A DNA stretch of 64,000 nt from B33-G16 sp964611035 (GCA_964611035.1 CAZSWT010000007.1:19806-83805), one strand, 5' to 3'; numbered from the stretch's first letter, positions 52,560 to 61,589 are shown. Translations and numbers: made by a program. The notes: generated by a model from the sequence alone, not told the origin.

Positions 52560-53456
52560 ATGAAATGGATAGATGAAGATGTTGGTATGCATTACGAGGG
52601 GATGTGTATCCGACCTCCAAGTGAGGCAAATAGCATTCTGCTTCAGGCTACCGTTGGCTGTTCCCACAACAAGTGTACCTTTTGCGGTACATACAAGGAT
52701 AAAAGATTTCGTATCAAGGATAATGATATTATCTTGAGCGATATCCTTTTTGCATCGAGGTATATGAGGGATAAAGACAGGCTTTTTATCATGGATGGTG
52801 ATGCCTTGATCATTCCGTATCGCCGTTTGACGTGGATTTTTGATAAGATAAAGGAGCATCTCCCATGGGTTACAAGGGTTGGTATTTATGCTAACACCAA
52901 AGGTATAAAAATGAAGAGCCAGGAAGAATTAATTCGTTTGAGAGAAATGGGCCTGGGAATCATCTATATGGGTATAGAGACAGGCGATGATCAGACACTG
53001 GAGGCTATCAGGAAAGGGGCTAACGCACAGAGAATTTTAGATATGGGCAAAAAGGTTAAACAGGCAGGCATTAAACTTTCTGTTACAGTTCTTTTAGGGA
53101 TTGCTGGCAAAGAAAGGTCACTCATCCATGCAAAGGCAACAGGAGAACTCCTTAGCGCAATTGATCCCGACTATGTTGGTGCCCTAACATTAATGATAAT
53201 GCCAGGGACACCTCTGGCGAATGATCTTTCAGCTGGTAGATTTGAACTTCCTGATAATTCTGCATTGCTCATGGAACTGAGAGAAATGATGGCTTCCACT
53301 AACCTATCGAGAGGCCTTTTCTTTTCAAATCATGCATCAAACTATTTGCCGGTGAAGATCAGGTACCCAGAAGGGAAAGAGCAGGCCCTTCAGTTGATAG
53401 ATATGGCCATTCAGGGAAAGGTTAGTCTCAGGCCGGAATGGATGAGGGCACTTTAG
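52560..53456 (+). CDS. Radical SAM protein of unknown specificity
   Basis: 298 aa. Elp3/COG1032-like radical SAM domain with the cluster motif GCSHNKCTFCGTY (CX4CX2C), then DRLFIMDGDALI, VTRVGIYANTKGI, GLGIIYMGIETGDDQTLE and VLLGIAGKERS. No B12 domain, no extra Fe-S cluster. It starts 8 nt after the fdh operon and overlaps transcriptionally with the pyrophosphorylase. Substrate not predictable. Confidence 0.85.
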   Translation: MKWIDEDVGMHYEGMCIRPPSEANSILLQATVGCSHNKCTFCGTYKDKRFRIKDNDIILSDILFASRYMRDKDRLFIMDGDALIIPYRRLTWIFDKIKEHLPWVTRVGIYANTKGIKMKSQEELIRLREMGLGIIYMGIETGDDQTLEAIRKGANAQRILDMGKKVKQAGIKLSVTVLLGIAGKERSLIHAKATGELLSAIDPDYVGALTLMIMPGTPLANDLSAGRFELPDNSALLMELREMMASTNLSRGLFFSNHASNYLPVKIRYPEGKEQALQLIDMAIQGKVSLRPEWMRAL

Positions 53457-54548
53457 ATGATAAAATCAGGAATAAATGATTATATATATGCGGTGATAAT
53501 GGCCGGGGGAAGTGGAACCAGGTTCTGGCCAAGGAGCAGAAAAAACAGGCCAAAGCAACTCCTTAATATAACTGGAGATGAGATTCTACTGAAAAAAACA
53601 ATTGAACTCATTACACCTATTGTACCTGTCACCAGGATAAAAATAGTAACTACATTACTCCAGGCAGATTCTGTGAAAAGCACAGTTCCCCAGATACCGG
53701 AAGAAAATATTATAATAGAACCCTTTGGGAAAAATACTGCACCAGCAATAGGTATTTCTGCCCTTGTTATAGAAAGAGATACCAGGGATGCTGTTATGGT
53801 AGTTCTGCCTGCAGATCACTATATTGAGGATAAAAAAAAGTTTCATCAGACCATAATGGCAGGCGCCTATCAGGCCTTGCAAGGGGATTTTATTGTTACC
53901 ATAGGGATTCCTCCACGGGGACCGGAAACTGGGTATGGGTATATAGAGGCAGATGAGGTAAGAGATAAGAAAAATGGTATATATTCTGTTAAATCCTTTC
54001 ATGAGAAACCGGATATACACACGGCCAGGCGTTTTATCAAGCAGGGCACCTTTTTTTGGAATAGCGGTATCTTTATTGCGAGAACCTCGACCATGCTCAA
54101 AGAAATCGAGGAATACCTACCCCATAATTATCAAGGGCTTGTGAAAATAAGGACATCTCTTGGTACAGATGAAGAATCAGATGTGATCAACAGCGTTTAC
54201 AAAGAAATGGAAGCTATCTCCATTGACTATGGCGTTATAGAAAAATCAAAACATGTGTTAATGATAGAGGGGAATTTTGGTTGGAATGATGTGGGAGCAT
54301 GGCCATCCGCAGCTCAATATTGGCCTAAGGATAGCAATAAAAACTCCTTCATAGGGGATTTGATTAGCCTTGATTCTTCTCAATGTATTGTGTATAGCCC
54401 GAAAAAACCGGTTGCACTTCTGGGCGTAAAGGATCTGGTCATTGTAGAAGATGAGGATGCCCTGTTGGTCTGTAAAAAAGAACGGTCTCAAGATGTGAAA
54501 AAGCTTGTTGAGATGCTAAAGTCAAAGGGCAGGGATGAGATTTTGTAA
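53457..54548 (+). CDS. manC: Mannose-1-phosphate guanylyltransferase
   Basis: 363 aa, nucleotidyltransferase domain only (no C-terminal isomerase cupin). Signature VIMAGGSGTRFWPRSRKNRP, KQLLNI, EPFGKNTAPAIG, VVLPADHYI, GYGYIEADE, FHEKPD, FFWNSGIFI. Makes GDP-mannose for LPS or exopolysaccharide. Starts directly after the radical SAM stop codon (TAG ATG). The phosphomannomutase needed for the preceding step follows 465 nt downstream. Confidence 0.92.
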   Translation: MIKSGINDYIYAVIMAGGSGTRFWPRSRKNRPKQLLNITGDEILLKKTIELITPIVPVTRIKIVTTLLQADSVKSTVPQIPEENIIIEPFGKNTAPAIGISALVIERDTRDAVMVVLPADHYIEDKKKFHQTIMAGAYQALQGDFIVTIGIPPRGPETGYGYIEADEVRDKKNGIYSVKSFHEKPDIHTARRFIKQGTFFWNSGIFIARTSTMLKEIEEYLPHNYQGLVKIRTSLGTDEESDVINSVYKEMEAISIDYGVIEKSKHVLMIEGNFGWNDVGAWPSAAQYWPKDSNKNSFIGDLISLDSSQCIVYSPKKPVALLGVKDLVIVEDEDALLVCKKERSQDVKKLVEMLKSKGRDEIL

Positions 54549-54662
54549 CTCTCAACAAAGTAGGGAGTGTCCGTAGTCCGTTGTTATTGGTCAGTTGTAG
54601 GTTTCGATCATTGGAAAATATAGAAATTGTTGGCATTTTTGGTTACTATATATTTGATAGTT

Positions 54663-54861
54663 TCGTAAAAAGTCCTTTTACTCGCTCATGATGCCCATTT
54701 TGGGATTCATGAAAGGCTTCGCTAATCGCCAAAAACTCGGCCAAAAGGCCTCAAATTTACCCGCCATAATTCTGGCGGGCAGTTTGGCGATTTTAACACT
54801 CAGCATTTAATGAATCTTTTTCCAAAAGTGGCCAAAATCGCTCGCAAAAGACTTTTTACGA
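54663..54861. mobile_element. MITE-like 199-nt inverted-repeat element
   Basis: Terminal repeats: left TCGTAAAAAGTCCTTTTACT, right end complement TCGTAAAAAGTCTTTTGCGA, about 20 nt with one indel and few mismatches. Inside there is a hairpin CCCGCCATAATTCTGGCGGG (54759-54779 region) and further paired segments (CGCCAAAAACTCGGCC and complement). No coding frame. It lies between manC and the phosphomannomutase gene. Confidence 0.6.
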
Positions 54862-55013
54862 GTTAGTCATATTTGAGTGGAATTTTTTTAAGATATCACC
54901 TTTAGGAAACAAGCCTGCCCGCACATAATGGCAGAAAGTTTCCACGGCTTCCGAGTTCCGGAATTCGGAAACAACGGACAACGATCAACTGACAACAATT
55001 AAATGAGGGATAT

Positions 55014-56357
55014 ATGAACTCAGAAATTTATAGAGAATACGACATACGAGGCATAATTGGTGAAGATATTCAAGAGGATGAATTTGTTATTTTGGGAAGG
55101 GGTTTTGGCACCTATTTCAACCAGGTAGGAGAAAAAACAATTGTTGTAGGAAGGGACTGTCGGTTGAGTTCACCTAAGATAAGCGAACAGGTGACCGAGG
55201 GCCTTATAAACAGTGGCTGTAATGTTATCGATATAGGCATTATCCCTACCCCAATCCTTTATTTTGCTCTACGGTACCTCAAGGCTGATGGAGGGATTAT
55301 GATTACTGCAAGTCATAATCCACCTGATTACAACGGCTTTAAGGTATGCAGCGGTTTTGAAACTATCTATGGGAAAGAAATTCAGAAATTACGGCAGATT
55401 ATCGAAAAGGCCGATTTTGTAAGGGGAAAAGGAACATATTCGTCACATGAAATCACTGAGTCGTACATAGAGAGGATTACAGGAGATATTGCCGTCAATC
55501 CAGGAATCAAAGTCGGTTTTGATGCTGGAAATGGGACAGCAGGGCCGGTAGGGGTAGAGATTTTACAATCACTCGGCTGTGACCTTCACGATCTTTATTG
55601 TGATATGGATGGCTCTTTTCCTAATCATGAACCAGACCCCACTGTGCTGGATAATATGAGAGATCTGATTAAAGAGGTGAGAGAGCATAGCCTTAATGTG
55701 GGCATTGGAGTTGATGGAGATGGAGACAGGATTGGAGTGGTAGATAGCTCAGGTGATATTGTATTTGGCGATATGCTGTTGCTCCTGTTTGCACGAGATG
55801 TTTTAGAAAATCATCCTGGAGCAACAATTATTTCTGAGGTTAAATGTTCGGATAGGATGTATAAAGATATCGAGGCCCACGGCGGAAATGCCATCATGTG
55901 GAAGACAGGGCATTCTTTGATAAAGAGTAAAATGAAGGAGACCGGGGCACTTTTGGCAGGAGAGATGAGTGGTCACATGTTTTTCGCAGATAGGTATTTT
56001 GGATATGATGATGCTATCTACGCATCATGCAGGCTGTTAGAGATACTATCCAAGACGGGTAAATCATTAAGCGGGCTTTTAGCGGATGTCCCTAAATCAC
56101 ATACTACACCTGAAATTAGGGTAGAGTGCCCTGATTCCAAGAAATTTGAGCTCGTAGATAGACTAAAAGATGAATTCAGCAAACAATATAAAATAATTGA
56201 TGTAGATGGCGTCAGGATTGTCTTTGATGATGGGTGGGGATTGGTGAGAGCCTCTAATACCCAGCCTGCACTTGTACTTAGATTTGAGGCACAATCCAAA
56301 GAAAGGCTTGAAGAGATTAGAACTTTGGTAGAGAGGGCTATAGATAGATTCAGGTGA
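55014..56357 (+). CDS. manB: Phosphomannomutase/phosphoglucomutase (AlgC-like)
   Basis: 447 aa. Phosphohexomutase: N-terminal YREYDIRGIIGEDI, phosphoserine loop GGIMITASHNPPDYNG (Ser about 100), metal loop GVDGDGDRIGVVD (about 234-246), sugar loop GEMSGHMFFADRY, and C-terminal phosphate loop RASNTQPALVLRFE. Interconverts mannose-6- and mannose-1-phosphate (or the glucose forms), feeding the upstream guanylyltransferase. Confidence 0.92.
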   Translation: MNSEIYREYDIRGIIGEDIQEDEFVILGRGFGTYFNQVGEKTIVVGRDCRLSSPKISEQVTEGLINSGCNVIDIGIIPTPILYFALRYLKADGGIMITASHNPPDYNGFKVCSGFETIYGKEIQKLRQIIEKADFVRGKGTYSSHEITESYIERITGDIAVNPGIKVGFDAGNGTAGPVGVEILQSLGCDLHDLYCDMDGSFPNHEPDPTVLDNMRDLIKEVREHSLNVGIGVDGDGDRIGVVDSSGDIVFGDMLLLLFARDVLENHPGATIISEVKCSDRMYKDIEAHGGNAIMWKTGHSLIKSKMKETGALLAGEMSGHMFFADRYFGYDDAIYASCRLLEILSKTGKSLSGLLADVPKSHTTPEIRVECPDSKKFELVDRLKDEFSKQYKIIDVDGVRIVFDDGWGLVRASNTQPALVLRFEAQSKERLEEIRTLVERAIDRFR

Positions 56358-56538
56358 GAAAATGTATTGCAGCTCTTTGAGCATCGATTGTTGTTGATTT
56401 TGTTTTTAAGAGTGCAATTGAGCCATGAGAATATTTAGGTATAATTTTCTTACCCTTTCCTGCTGTTATAACCTGGTAACCATATCGCTCCGAAATCTCC
56501 TTGCCGGTTTCTAAAATAGCCCTCTTATTCTCTTCCAA
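56350..56538 (-). pseudogene. Degenerate receiver-domain fragment
   Basis: 62 codons: ENKRAILETGKEISERYGYQ then VITAGKGKKI matches helix 1 to strand 2 of response-regulator receivers (DDEEMILETGKEILExLGYxVxTAxxG). The acidic pair is missing and no phosphoacceptor Asp follows; the rest of the frame (GSIALLKTKSTTIDAQRAAI) is unrelated. A fragment of a hybrid kinase or regulator. Confidence 0.45.
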
Positions 56539-56556
56539 AAAAAATACCTCACTTCC

Positions 56557-56739
56557 ATGGCATTGAAATCAAGGCTGCCCGCTTGGCTCAAAGGATTTCA
56601 GGAGTCTTAAAATGCTGCAGGACACGCTGGACAATCGGTTCCGTCGCGGCATAGTATTCTATACCGGGAGTGAGGGCATTTCCTTTGGCAAAAACATGTT
56701 TGCATTGCTGACCCAGACCCTTTGGACTAAATACTGAAA
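56557..56739 (+). pseudogene. 3' fragment of a second DUF4143-type ATPase copy
   Basis: GIEIKAA, then (after a 5-nt deletion) SKDFRSLKMLQDTLD, RFRRGIVFYTGSEGISFGK, ending in TQTLWTKY and a stop. It is nearly identical at DNA level to the last 170 nt of the intact ATPase gene ending at 58452. So an earlier copy was mostly deleted, leaving this direct repeat 1.7 kb upstream. Confidence 0.75.
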
Positions 56740-56760
56740 ACAGGCCGGCTTAATGTTTGG

Positions 56761-57145
56761 GTGCCGAAAAGCATTATGGTCCAGGTAGAGGAACTCCATC
56801 TTGATGCTATATACAGCAATGTGGTTGCGAAAGCTAAGGATGTTCTGGAAGAGTATGAGAAAGAAAATCAAAAGACAATAAAGGTGGAAATCGTCAGAGA
56901 GCACACGGATATAGGAAGTCATTTCAAAATTTCGATGTACAATAATGGACCAGGAATACCACCAAGAACAACAAGATGAGATCTTTGAGCCATTCTACTC
57001 AACCAAACCCACCTCGGGTACTGGATTGGGATTGGGGATTGTGAAAAAACTTGTTCAGCTTTATGATGGGCAGGTTGATGTGGATTCGAAGCTTAATGAG
57101 GGAACGACGTTTACTATAACATTGCTGGAGAAACTTTTGGAATAG
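56761..57145 (+). pseudogene. Histidine kinase HATPase fragment with frameshift
   Basis: Two frames together give the GHKL ATPase domain: first SIMVQVEELHLDAIYSN...HFKISMYNNGPGIPP (G1 box), then, shifted at about 56960-56975, EQQDEIFEPFYSTKPTSGTG, LGLGIVKKLVQLYDG and GTTFTITLLEKLLE (F and G2 boxes). The N-terminal sensor and dimerisation domains are absent. A decayed two-component sensor. Confidence 0.75.
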
Positions 57146-57213
57146 GGTCATTTTTATTTGTTAAAAACCACTTTATGGTTGATTTTCATCCAGACATTGG
57201 TTAATATTCCACC

Positions 57214-58452
57214 ATGATCAATCGTAATATTACCTCTATTATCCTCGATGCATTATCAGACAGTCCTGTTGTATTGCTGAACGGGGCCAGACAGACAGGA
57301 AAAAGCACGCTTGCGAAATGGCTCGCACAGGGACCCCACCCTGCTCGTTATCTGACTTTTGATGATGCCACGGTTTTCGCAGCGGCACAGCATGATCCTG
57401 CTGCCTTTGTCGCAGGGATAGAAGGAAATGTAATTCTTGACGAAGTTCAGAGAGTGCCTGAACTTTTTATGGCAATCAAGGCCGAAGTCGACCGTAACCG
57501 TATATCCGGCCGCTTTCTTCTTACCGGTTCTGCAAATATTTTACTTCTTCCACGCTTATCTGAGTCGCTGGCCGGTAGAATGGAAATTCTGACATTATGG
57601 CCATTTTCTCAGGGTGAAGTTGATGGTATGCAGGAAAATTTTGTGGATGCCGCTTTTGATGACAAACCTTCTTCTTATAAAAAAGATACAGAAGATCGAG
57701 CTATGCTTGTTAAAAGGATTTTCACCGGAGGGTATCCGGAAATCCTCAAACGCCCCGCATTTACCCGACGTAAGGCATGGTTCGGCTCATATATTACTAC
57801 TATTTTACAGAGAGACGTACGAGACCTTGCCAACATTGAAGGCCTTACCGAAATGCCGCGGTTGCTTTCCCTGCTTGCTACCCGCGCAGCTTCATTACTT
57901 AATTTTTCCGAACTTTCCCGTAGCTGCGGCATTCCCCAGAGTACCTTAAAACGCTATATGACCCTACTTAAGACAACCTTTATGATCACTCTTCTGCCGG
58001 CATGGTCAGGGAATCTAGGAAAGCGATTGGTCAAGGCACCGAAATGTTTTCTAAATGATACTGGACTGACGGCACACCTTCTCGGAATTGATGAAGGCCG
58101 GATAAGTGATGGAACACCGCTTATCGGTCCGCTGCTTGAAAATTTTGTAGTCCTTGAGTTGCTCAAACAATCCACATGGAGCAACGTGCAGCCAAACTTG
58201 TTTCATTTTCGCACCCAAACAGGATATGAAGTAGATATTATTATGGAAGATTCAGGTGGGCGCATCGTCGGTATTGAGATCAAGGCCGCCAAATCACTCA
58301 GCTCAAAAGATTTCAGGAGTCTTCAAATGCTGCAAGACACGCTGGGTAAACAGTTCCGTCGCGGCATAGTACTCTATACCGGGAGTGAGGGCATTTCCTT
58401 TGGCAAACACCTGCTTGCATTGCCGGTCCAGTCCCTCTGGGCTAAATGCTGA
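57214..58452 (+). CDS. ATPase of the AAA_14/DUF4143 type
   Basis: 412 aa. N-terminal P-loop ATPase: VVLLNGARQTGKSTLAKWLA (about 19-38), Walker B NVILDEVQRVPELFMAI, sensor FLLTGSANILLLP; linker; C-terminal DUF4143 domain with a nuclease-like core (HFRTQTGYEVDIIMEDSGGR, VGIEIKAAKS) recalling PD-(D/E)xK enzymes. Widespread on mobile DNA in bacteria and archaea; function unproven. A 170-nt fragment of another copy lies upstream. It lies at the distal edge of the second attC array. Confidence 0.9.
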   Translation: MINRNITSIILDALSDSPVVLLNGARQTGKSTLAKWLAQGPHPARYLTFDDATVFAAAQHDPAAFVAGIEGNVILDEVQRVPELFMAIKAEVDRNRISGRFLLTGSANILLLPRLSESLAGRMEILTLWPFSQGEVDGMQENFVDAAFDDKPSSYKKDTEDRAMLVKRIFTGGYPEILKRPAFTRRKAWFGSYITTILQRDVRDLANIEGLTEMPRLLSLLATRAASLLNFSELSRSCGIPQSTLKRYMTLLKTTFMITLLPAWSGNLGKRLVKAPKCFLNDTGLTAHLLGIDEGRISDGTPLIGPLLENFVVLELLKQSTWSNVQPNLFHFRTQTGYEVDIIMEDSGGRIVGIEIKAAKSLSSKDFRSLQMLQDTLGKQFRRGIVLYTGSEGISFGKHLLALPVQSLWAKC

Positions 58453-58474
58453 AAACGGAATGTAAATATAGAGC

Positions 58475-58533
58475 AAATAACGCTGCTAATAAGCTGCACG
58501 GCTTTTTGCGTCGGCTGATTAGCCTTGTTAAGT
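58475..58533 (-). repeat. attC site after DUF188 cassette
   Basis: 59 nt on the minus strand: R'' ACTTAAC, AAGGCTAATCAGCCGACGC, centre, GCAGCTTATTAGCAGC, R' GTTATTT. Highly canonical. The DUF188 stop codon lies in R''. Confidence 0.88.
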
Positions 58534-59076
58534 GGAATTGGGCTGATGCTTACGACGGATTGATTGAACCACTTCGTCGAGCTGTTGAAGAAAACGTGAT
58601 CGGTCACGCTTTTTTAGCGGCGGGGGCCCGCCCGTTATCTCGCCTGCGTCACGAAGCTCTGACAACAGGTTTCGAGTCGCGACGGACTCACCGATGTTGT
58701 TTTCCGTGAACGGCTTTCCGGTTGGACCAATTGCACGTGCGCCTTCCTTCAGGCAGCGGCTCGCAAGCGGAATGTCAGCGGTGACCACGATGTCGTGAGG
58801 TTGCACGTGTTCGACAATCCAATCATCGGCTGCGTCGAATCCGTTCTCTACAACTTCGAGTGCAATCCATCGTTCATTGGGAACTCGCATCCAAGAGTTG
58901 GCCACCAATGTGACATCAAGGTGATATCGGCTTGCGACGCGGTACACCTCCTGTTTGACCGGGCACGCATCAGCATCTATAAAGATGTGCAGCAAATGAA
59001 GATCCTCACCATCACCCCGGATCTGTTCCGGGTCCCACATAACATTTACATATAAGGCAAATTTGCTTACTTTCAA
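58528..59076 (-). CDS. YaiI/YqxD family (DUF188) protein (integron cassette)
   Basis: 182 aa. NYN/PIN-like fold: IFIDADACPVKQEVYRVASR, TLVANSWMRVP, VVTADIPLASRCLKEGARAI, FTENNIGESVATRNLLSELR and GGPPPLKKRDRSRF are family hallmarks. Family starts are usually just before (H/R)I(W/F)VDADACPV, so about 28 N-terminal residues from this ATG may be excess; a TTG near 58992 is an alternative. Function unproven; the fold suggests RNA or metal binding. Confidence 0.9.
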   Translation of the reverse strand: MKVSKFALYVNVMWDPEQIRGDGEDLHLLHIFIDADACPVKQEVYRVASRYHLDVTLVANSWMRVPNERWIALEVVENGFDAADDWIVEHVQPHDIVVTADIPLASRCLKEGARAIGPTGKPFTENNIGESVATRNLLSELRDAGEITGGPPPLKKRDRSRFLQQLDEVVQSIRRKHQPNST

Positions 59077-59485
59077 TAATAAACTACCCCACCGCAGAGC
59101 AGCGGAGTATCAATCGGAATATCCATAATCGCCCCAAGGGGCGGGGAATTTACGCGCCTAGGGCGCGTCAATGCTCCTGAGGCGCATCAAACATTTACCC
59201 GCCGTGTTTCGGGCGGGCTTGTCCGCCTTTGGCGGATTCAATATAGTATCGTCTTTCTAATCGTAAAAAAATGATAACATTGAAAACCTTAAAAGCGTCC
59301 CGCTTTATGGCAAGAATAACAATGTAAGCCACACATTCTTTTAAAAATTACGATTCAAAAGAACACCTGGAGCCCTGTCAAAAAATCAAAAGAGTCAAAC
59401 GGAGACTTGGCCCCTTCACTGATTACACCAATAATTATTTCCATACTTCCTTCAACCTAACTTTCATGCTGAGTTGGTATTTATT
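59077..59485. other. Non-coding cassette leader with a chain of short GC hairpins
   Basis: Between the DUF188 start and the next attC. Successive palindromes in 59083-59245: CCGCAGAGCAGCGG, CGCCCCAAGGGGCG, GCGCCTAGGGCGC, CCCGCCGTGTTTCGGGCGGG, TCCGCCTTTGGCGGA. No gene. The rest is AT-rich. Confidence 0.6.
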
Positions 59486-59558
59486 AGCTAACGCCTGAGC
59501 TAAGTGGTTGCAATGGAGCGCAGTGGAATTGCAATCCATCTTCAGCGATTTGTTAAGT
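59486..59558 (-). repeat. attC site after HNH cassette
   Basis: 73 nt on the minus strand: R'' ACTTAACAAATCGCTGAAG, inner arms GATGGATTGCAATTCC / GCAACC..CTTAGCTCAGGCG, R' GTTAGCT. Canonical. The HNH stop codon lies in R''. Confidence 0.85.
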
Positions 59559-60194
59559 GACCATTTGTTTTTGTTCGGCAATTATTTTCTTTAGCTCTTC
59601 TATTGTAAGCAATTGAACCCCTGAGTGAAGCATTCTGTGGCAGTTTGAACAAACAAGAGCAATTTCCTCGATCTTTGTCTTTCTTTGACCGTCAAGTTCA
59701 AAAATTGGGGTTGTATGATGTGCCTCAATAAAGCCGGCACCCTGCTCGCCATAGGTATCGGAGAAAGAGAAGTCGCAAACGTCACACCTGAGCTCACCGA
59801 CTTGGTCGAGCCTAAGTTCCTTTGCTTTTCTGCTAATATTTGAATCTCTTTCAAGAGATCTATGCTCTTTAAATTTCTCCTTCCCTTCAGGGAAGTTTGA
59901 TTCATCATCTTCGCTGACTATCTTTGACTTTTTGGCTCCTGTTTTTCTGTCGAGTATCCTATACTCTCGACGCATGAAATAGTCTTTTGCCTCGACTGCG
60001 TTAAAATCGTAGGAGGGGAATTCTTCACCGCTGAGAAATTTATTTGCAATAGAGATTACATATTTTGGTGGGTATTTTTTCCCGTTGAGGAGAAGGTCAT
60101 ATCTATAAGATTGTCGGGATGCTGGAACTCCATTTTTGTCAATTTCACTCGCAGCCTTGAGGAAATGTTTATTTTTGAATCCTTTTGGAATCAT
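59553..60194 (-). CDS. HNH endonuclease with ScoMcrA-like N-terminal domain (integron cassette)
   Basis: 213 aa from the ATG at 60194 (AAGGAG 5 nt upstream; a GTG at 60215 lies inside the neighbouring attC). N-terminal domain YDLLLNGKKYPPKYVISIAN resembles the head domain of McrA-type enzymes; the C-terminal HNH nuclease has CDVCDFSFSD, GFIEAHHTTPIFEL (His-His) and LVCSNCHRMLHSG, a Cys4 zinc knuckle with catalytic His. Likely a DNA nuclease, perhaps modification-dependent and defensive. Confidence 0.88.
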   Translation of the reverse strand: MIPKGFKNKHFLKAASEIDKNGVPASRQSYRYDLLLNGKKYPPKYVISIANKFLSGEEFPSYDFNAVEAKDYFMRREYRILDRKTGAKKSKIVSEDDESNFPEGKEKFKEHRSLERDSNISRKAKELRLDQVGELRCDVCDFSFSDTYGEQGAGFIEAHHTTPIFELDGQRKTKIEEIALVCSNCHRMLHSGVQLLTIEELKKIIAEQKQMVT

Positions 60195-60213
60195 AGCATC
60201 TCCTTCATTTGTC

Positions 60214-60280
60214 ACTTAACGCCCACAATCACCTGACAGCGGAAGCTGCAGGCTGTAGCTGGTACAGTCGCTTGTTAGAG
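60214..60280 (-). repeat. attC site after membrane-protein cassette
   Basis: 67 nt on the minus strand: R'' CTCTAAC, AAGCGACTGTACC, centre, GGTGATTGTGGGC, R' GTTAAGT. The preceding gene stops 2 nt before it. Confidence 0.8.
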
Positions 60281-60281
60281 G

Positions 60282-61037
60282 TCAGGCTTCCGCTAATGGT
60301 ACAATGATGCCGGTGTGAATTTTTGACTCGTAGTAGATTCCGTCTCCAAATTTATAGTCAGCCACATAATCCTGTAATAGCTTTTCGTCAGATTCAAACA
60401 ATGTGATTCGGTATTTTTTGGTAAGGCTGGCGCGTTCTGGAACTGCTTTTAATTCCACATCCAATAAATACTCCCCTGCGTACCATTTGAATTTTCGATT
60501 ATGGAAGTCAACGAGTGGTGCAACAATTTCAGGAGGTGCCTCAACAGGTTTCTCCCGCTTACCCTCTTTTGCTAAAACGTCTTGAATATAGGTCTGCAAG
60601 TTCGATTGCATTTGTCGGTATTGCTTCTCTTCGTTACGGGAAAAGAAATTCAGAAAACTAACTAGATAGGCCCATTCCTCTCCAGGCCTCAGGGTAATTC
60701 GGGTAAATAGCAGGGTTTGTTTTTCGACCGGTGACTGCAAATAATTCTGAGCTGGCAAAATAAACTCATCCTCAGCGCCCCTGCTAAAATGAAGCAATAT
60801 CTCATTAATCTTTACCACTCGGCCACCATCGTTACTAATTATCAAATGCATCTGTGCGTTTGGGTTACCCACCTTGTGTGTGATGTGAATCCGGCTATGA
60901 ACCTCGAAATCCAGCTTTGCCGTGCGCAGCAACCGATGCAACGGAGGAATTTGAGAGAGTACAACGGCGGCAATGGAAACGACAACAGCCCAGAACGCCC
61001 AATTTAGGTACCAAGGATCAATCGGAATTGTCTCCAT
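60282..61037 (-). CDS. Single-pass membrane protein of unknown function (integron cassette)
   Basis: 251 aa, AAGGGG before the ATG. One N-terminal transmembrane helix (about 12-30, LNWAFWAVVVSIAAVVLSQI), then a soluble beta-rich domain (MHLIISNDGGRVVKINEILL, TRITLRPGEEWAYLVSF) and a helical segment (EEKQYRQMQSNLQTYIQDVL). No family recognised. Confidence 0.78.
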   Translation of the reverse strand: METIPIDPWYLNWAFWAVVVSIAAVVLSQIPPLHRLLRTAKLDFEVHSRIHITHKVGNPNAQMHLIISNDGGRVVKINEILLHFSRGAEDEFILPAQNYLQSPVEKQTLLFTRITLRPGEEWAYLVSFLNFFSRNEEKQYRQMQSNLQTYIQDVLAKEGKREKPVEAPPEIVAPLVDFHNRKFKWYAGEYLLDVELKAVPERASLTKKYRITLFESDEKLLQDYVADYKFGDGIYYESKIHTGIIVPLAEA

Positions 61038-61065
61038 GTAGTGCCCCTTTCAATTTTTTGAAGAT

Positions 61066-61154
61066 TCCTAACAATGAGTGATCGGAATTAATTCCATTAT
61101 ATTGAGCAATTATGGAAAAAATTCAAAAATATAAAAAGTTTTATGATGTTATAT
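61066..61154 (-). repeat. attC site, copy 1 of a near-identical pair
   Basis: 89 nt on the minus strand from R'' ATATAACATCAT to GATCACTCATTGTTAGGA. It is about 85 percent identical to 63661-63748, in the same orientation, 2.6 kb away. AT-rich centre (TTTTTATATTTTTGAATTTT). Confidence 0.65.
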
Positions 61155-61202
61155 TTCAGTTTTTATAGTGGTTATTGAAAAATAAATCTCATATCAAAAT
61201 AA

Positions 61203-61273
61203 AACCTAAGGTTTGACCCCAGTCTTTTTTTTCAATCATATTCTTTAAGTGAGTCAAGAGCAGGTTTGATCCC
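61203..61273. repeat. Direct repeat copy A flanking the 73-aa gene
   Basis: About 70 nt (ACCTAAGGTTTGACCCC ... CAAGAGCAGGTTTGATCCC), roughly 80 percent identical to 61590-61658 on the same strand. It covers the end of an alternative C-terminus of the 73-aa gene. Confidence 0.7.
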
Positions 61274-61283
61274 TTTTCTGTTG

Positions 61284-61505
61284 TTATTTCTTAATATATG
61301 GATAAAATGATTGTTCATCACAAAGCCCATAGCGATCAACAATCCACTCCTTAAGACAATCGCGAACATCACCGATCATCTCTATATTCCAGCCAATCCC
61401 ACTTGTCGAGGGATGAATACTTTGAATTAATTTAAAAATTAAATTATCAACAGCATCCTGCCTATTAATTTGATCATCACTCAAATCATCATGTCCTTCC
61501 TGCAT
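61284..61505 (-). CDS. 73-aa acidic protein of unknown function (R-M-linked cassette)
   Basis: 73 aa with a good RBS (AGAGGAG, 8 nt). Acidic and helical: DDLSDDQINRQDAVDNLIFK, IGWNIEMIGDVRDCLKEWIV. No domain recognised. In another frame at its 3' end the sequence reads FIHILRNNNRKGIKPALDSL then KEYD and a stop, so a recent frameshift may have changed the C-terminus. It lies directly downstream of the restriction-modification pair and between two 70-nt direct repeats. Confidence 0.6.
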   Translation of the reverse strand: MQEGHDDLSDDQINRQDAVDNLIFKLIQSIHPSTSGIGWNIEMIGDVRDCLKEWIVDRYGLCDEQSFYPYIKK

Positions 61506-61589
61506 GATATAGACTCCTCTGTGTTAGTTAAAATTACCAGAAATATTAAAAAAGACTGGGTTAATTATCCTTTTTCCATATAAACTCAG

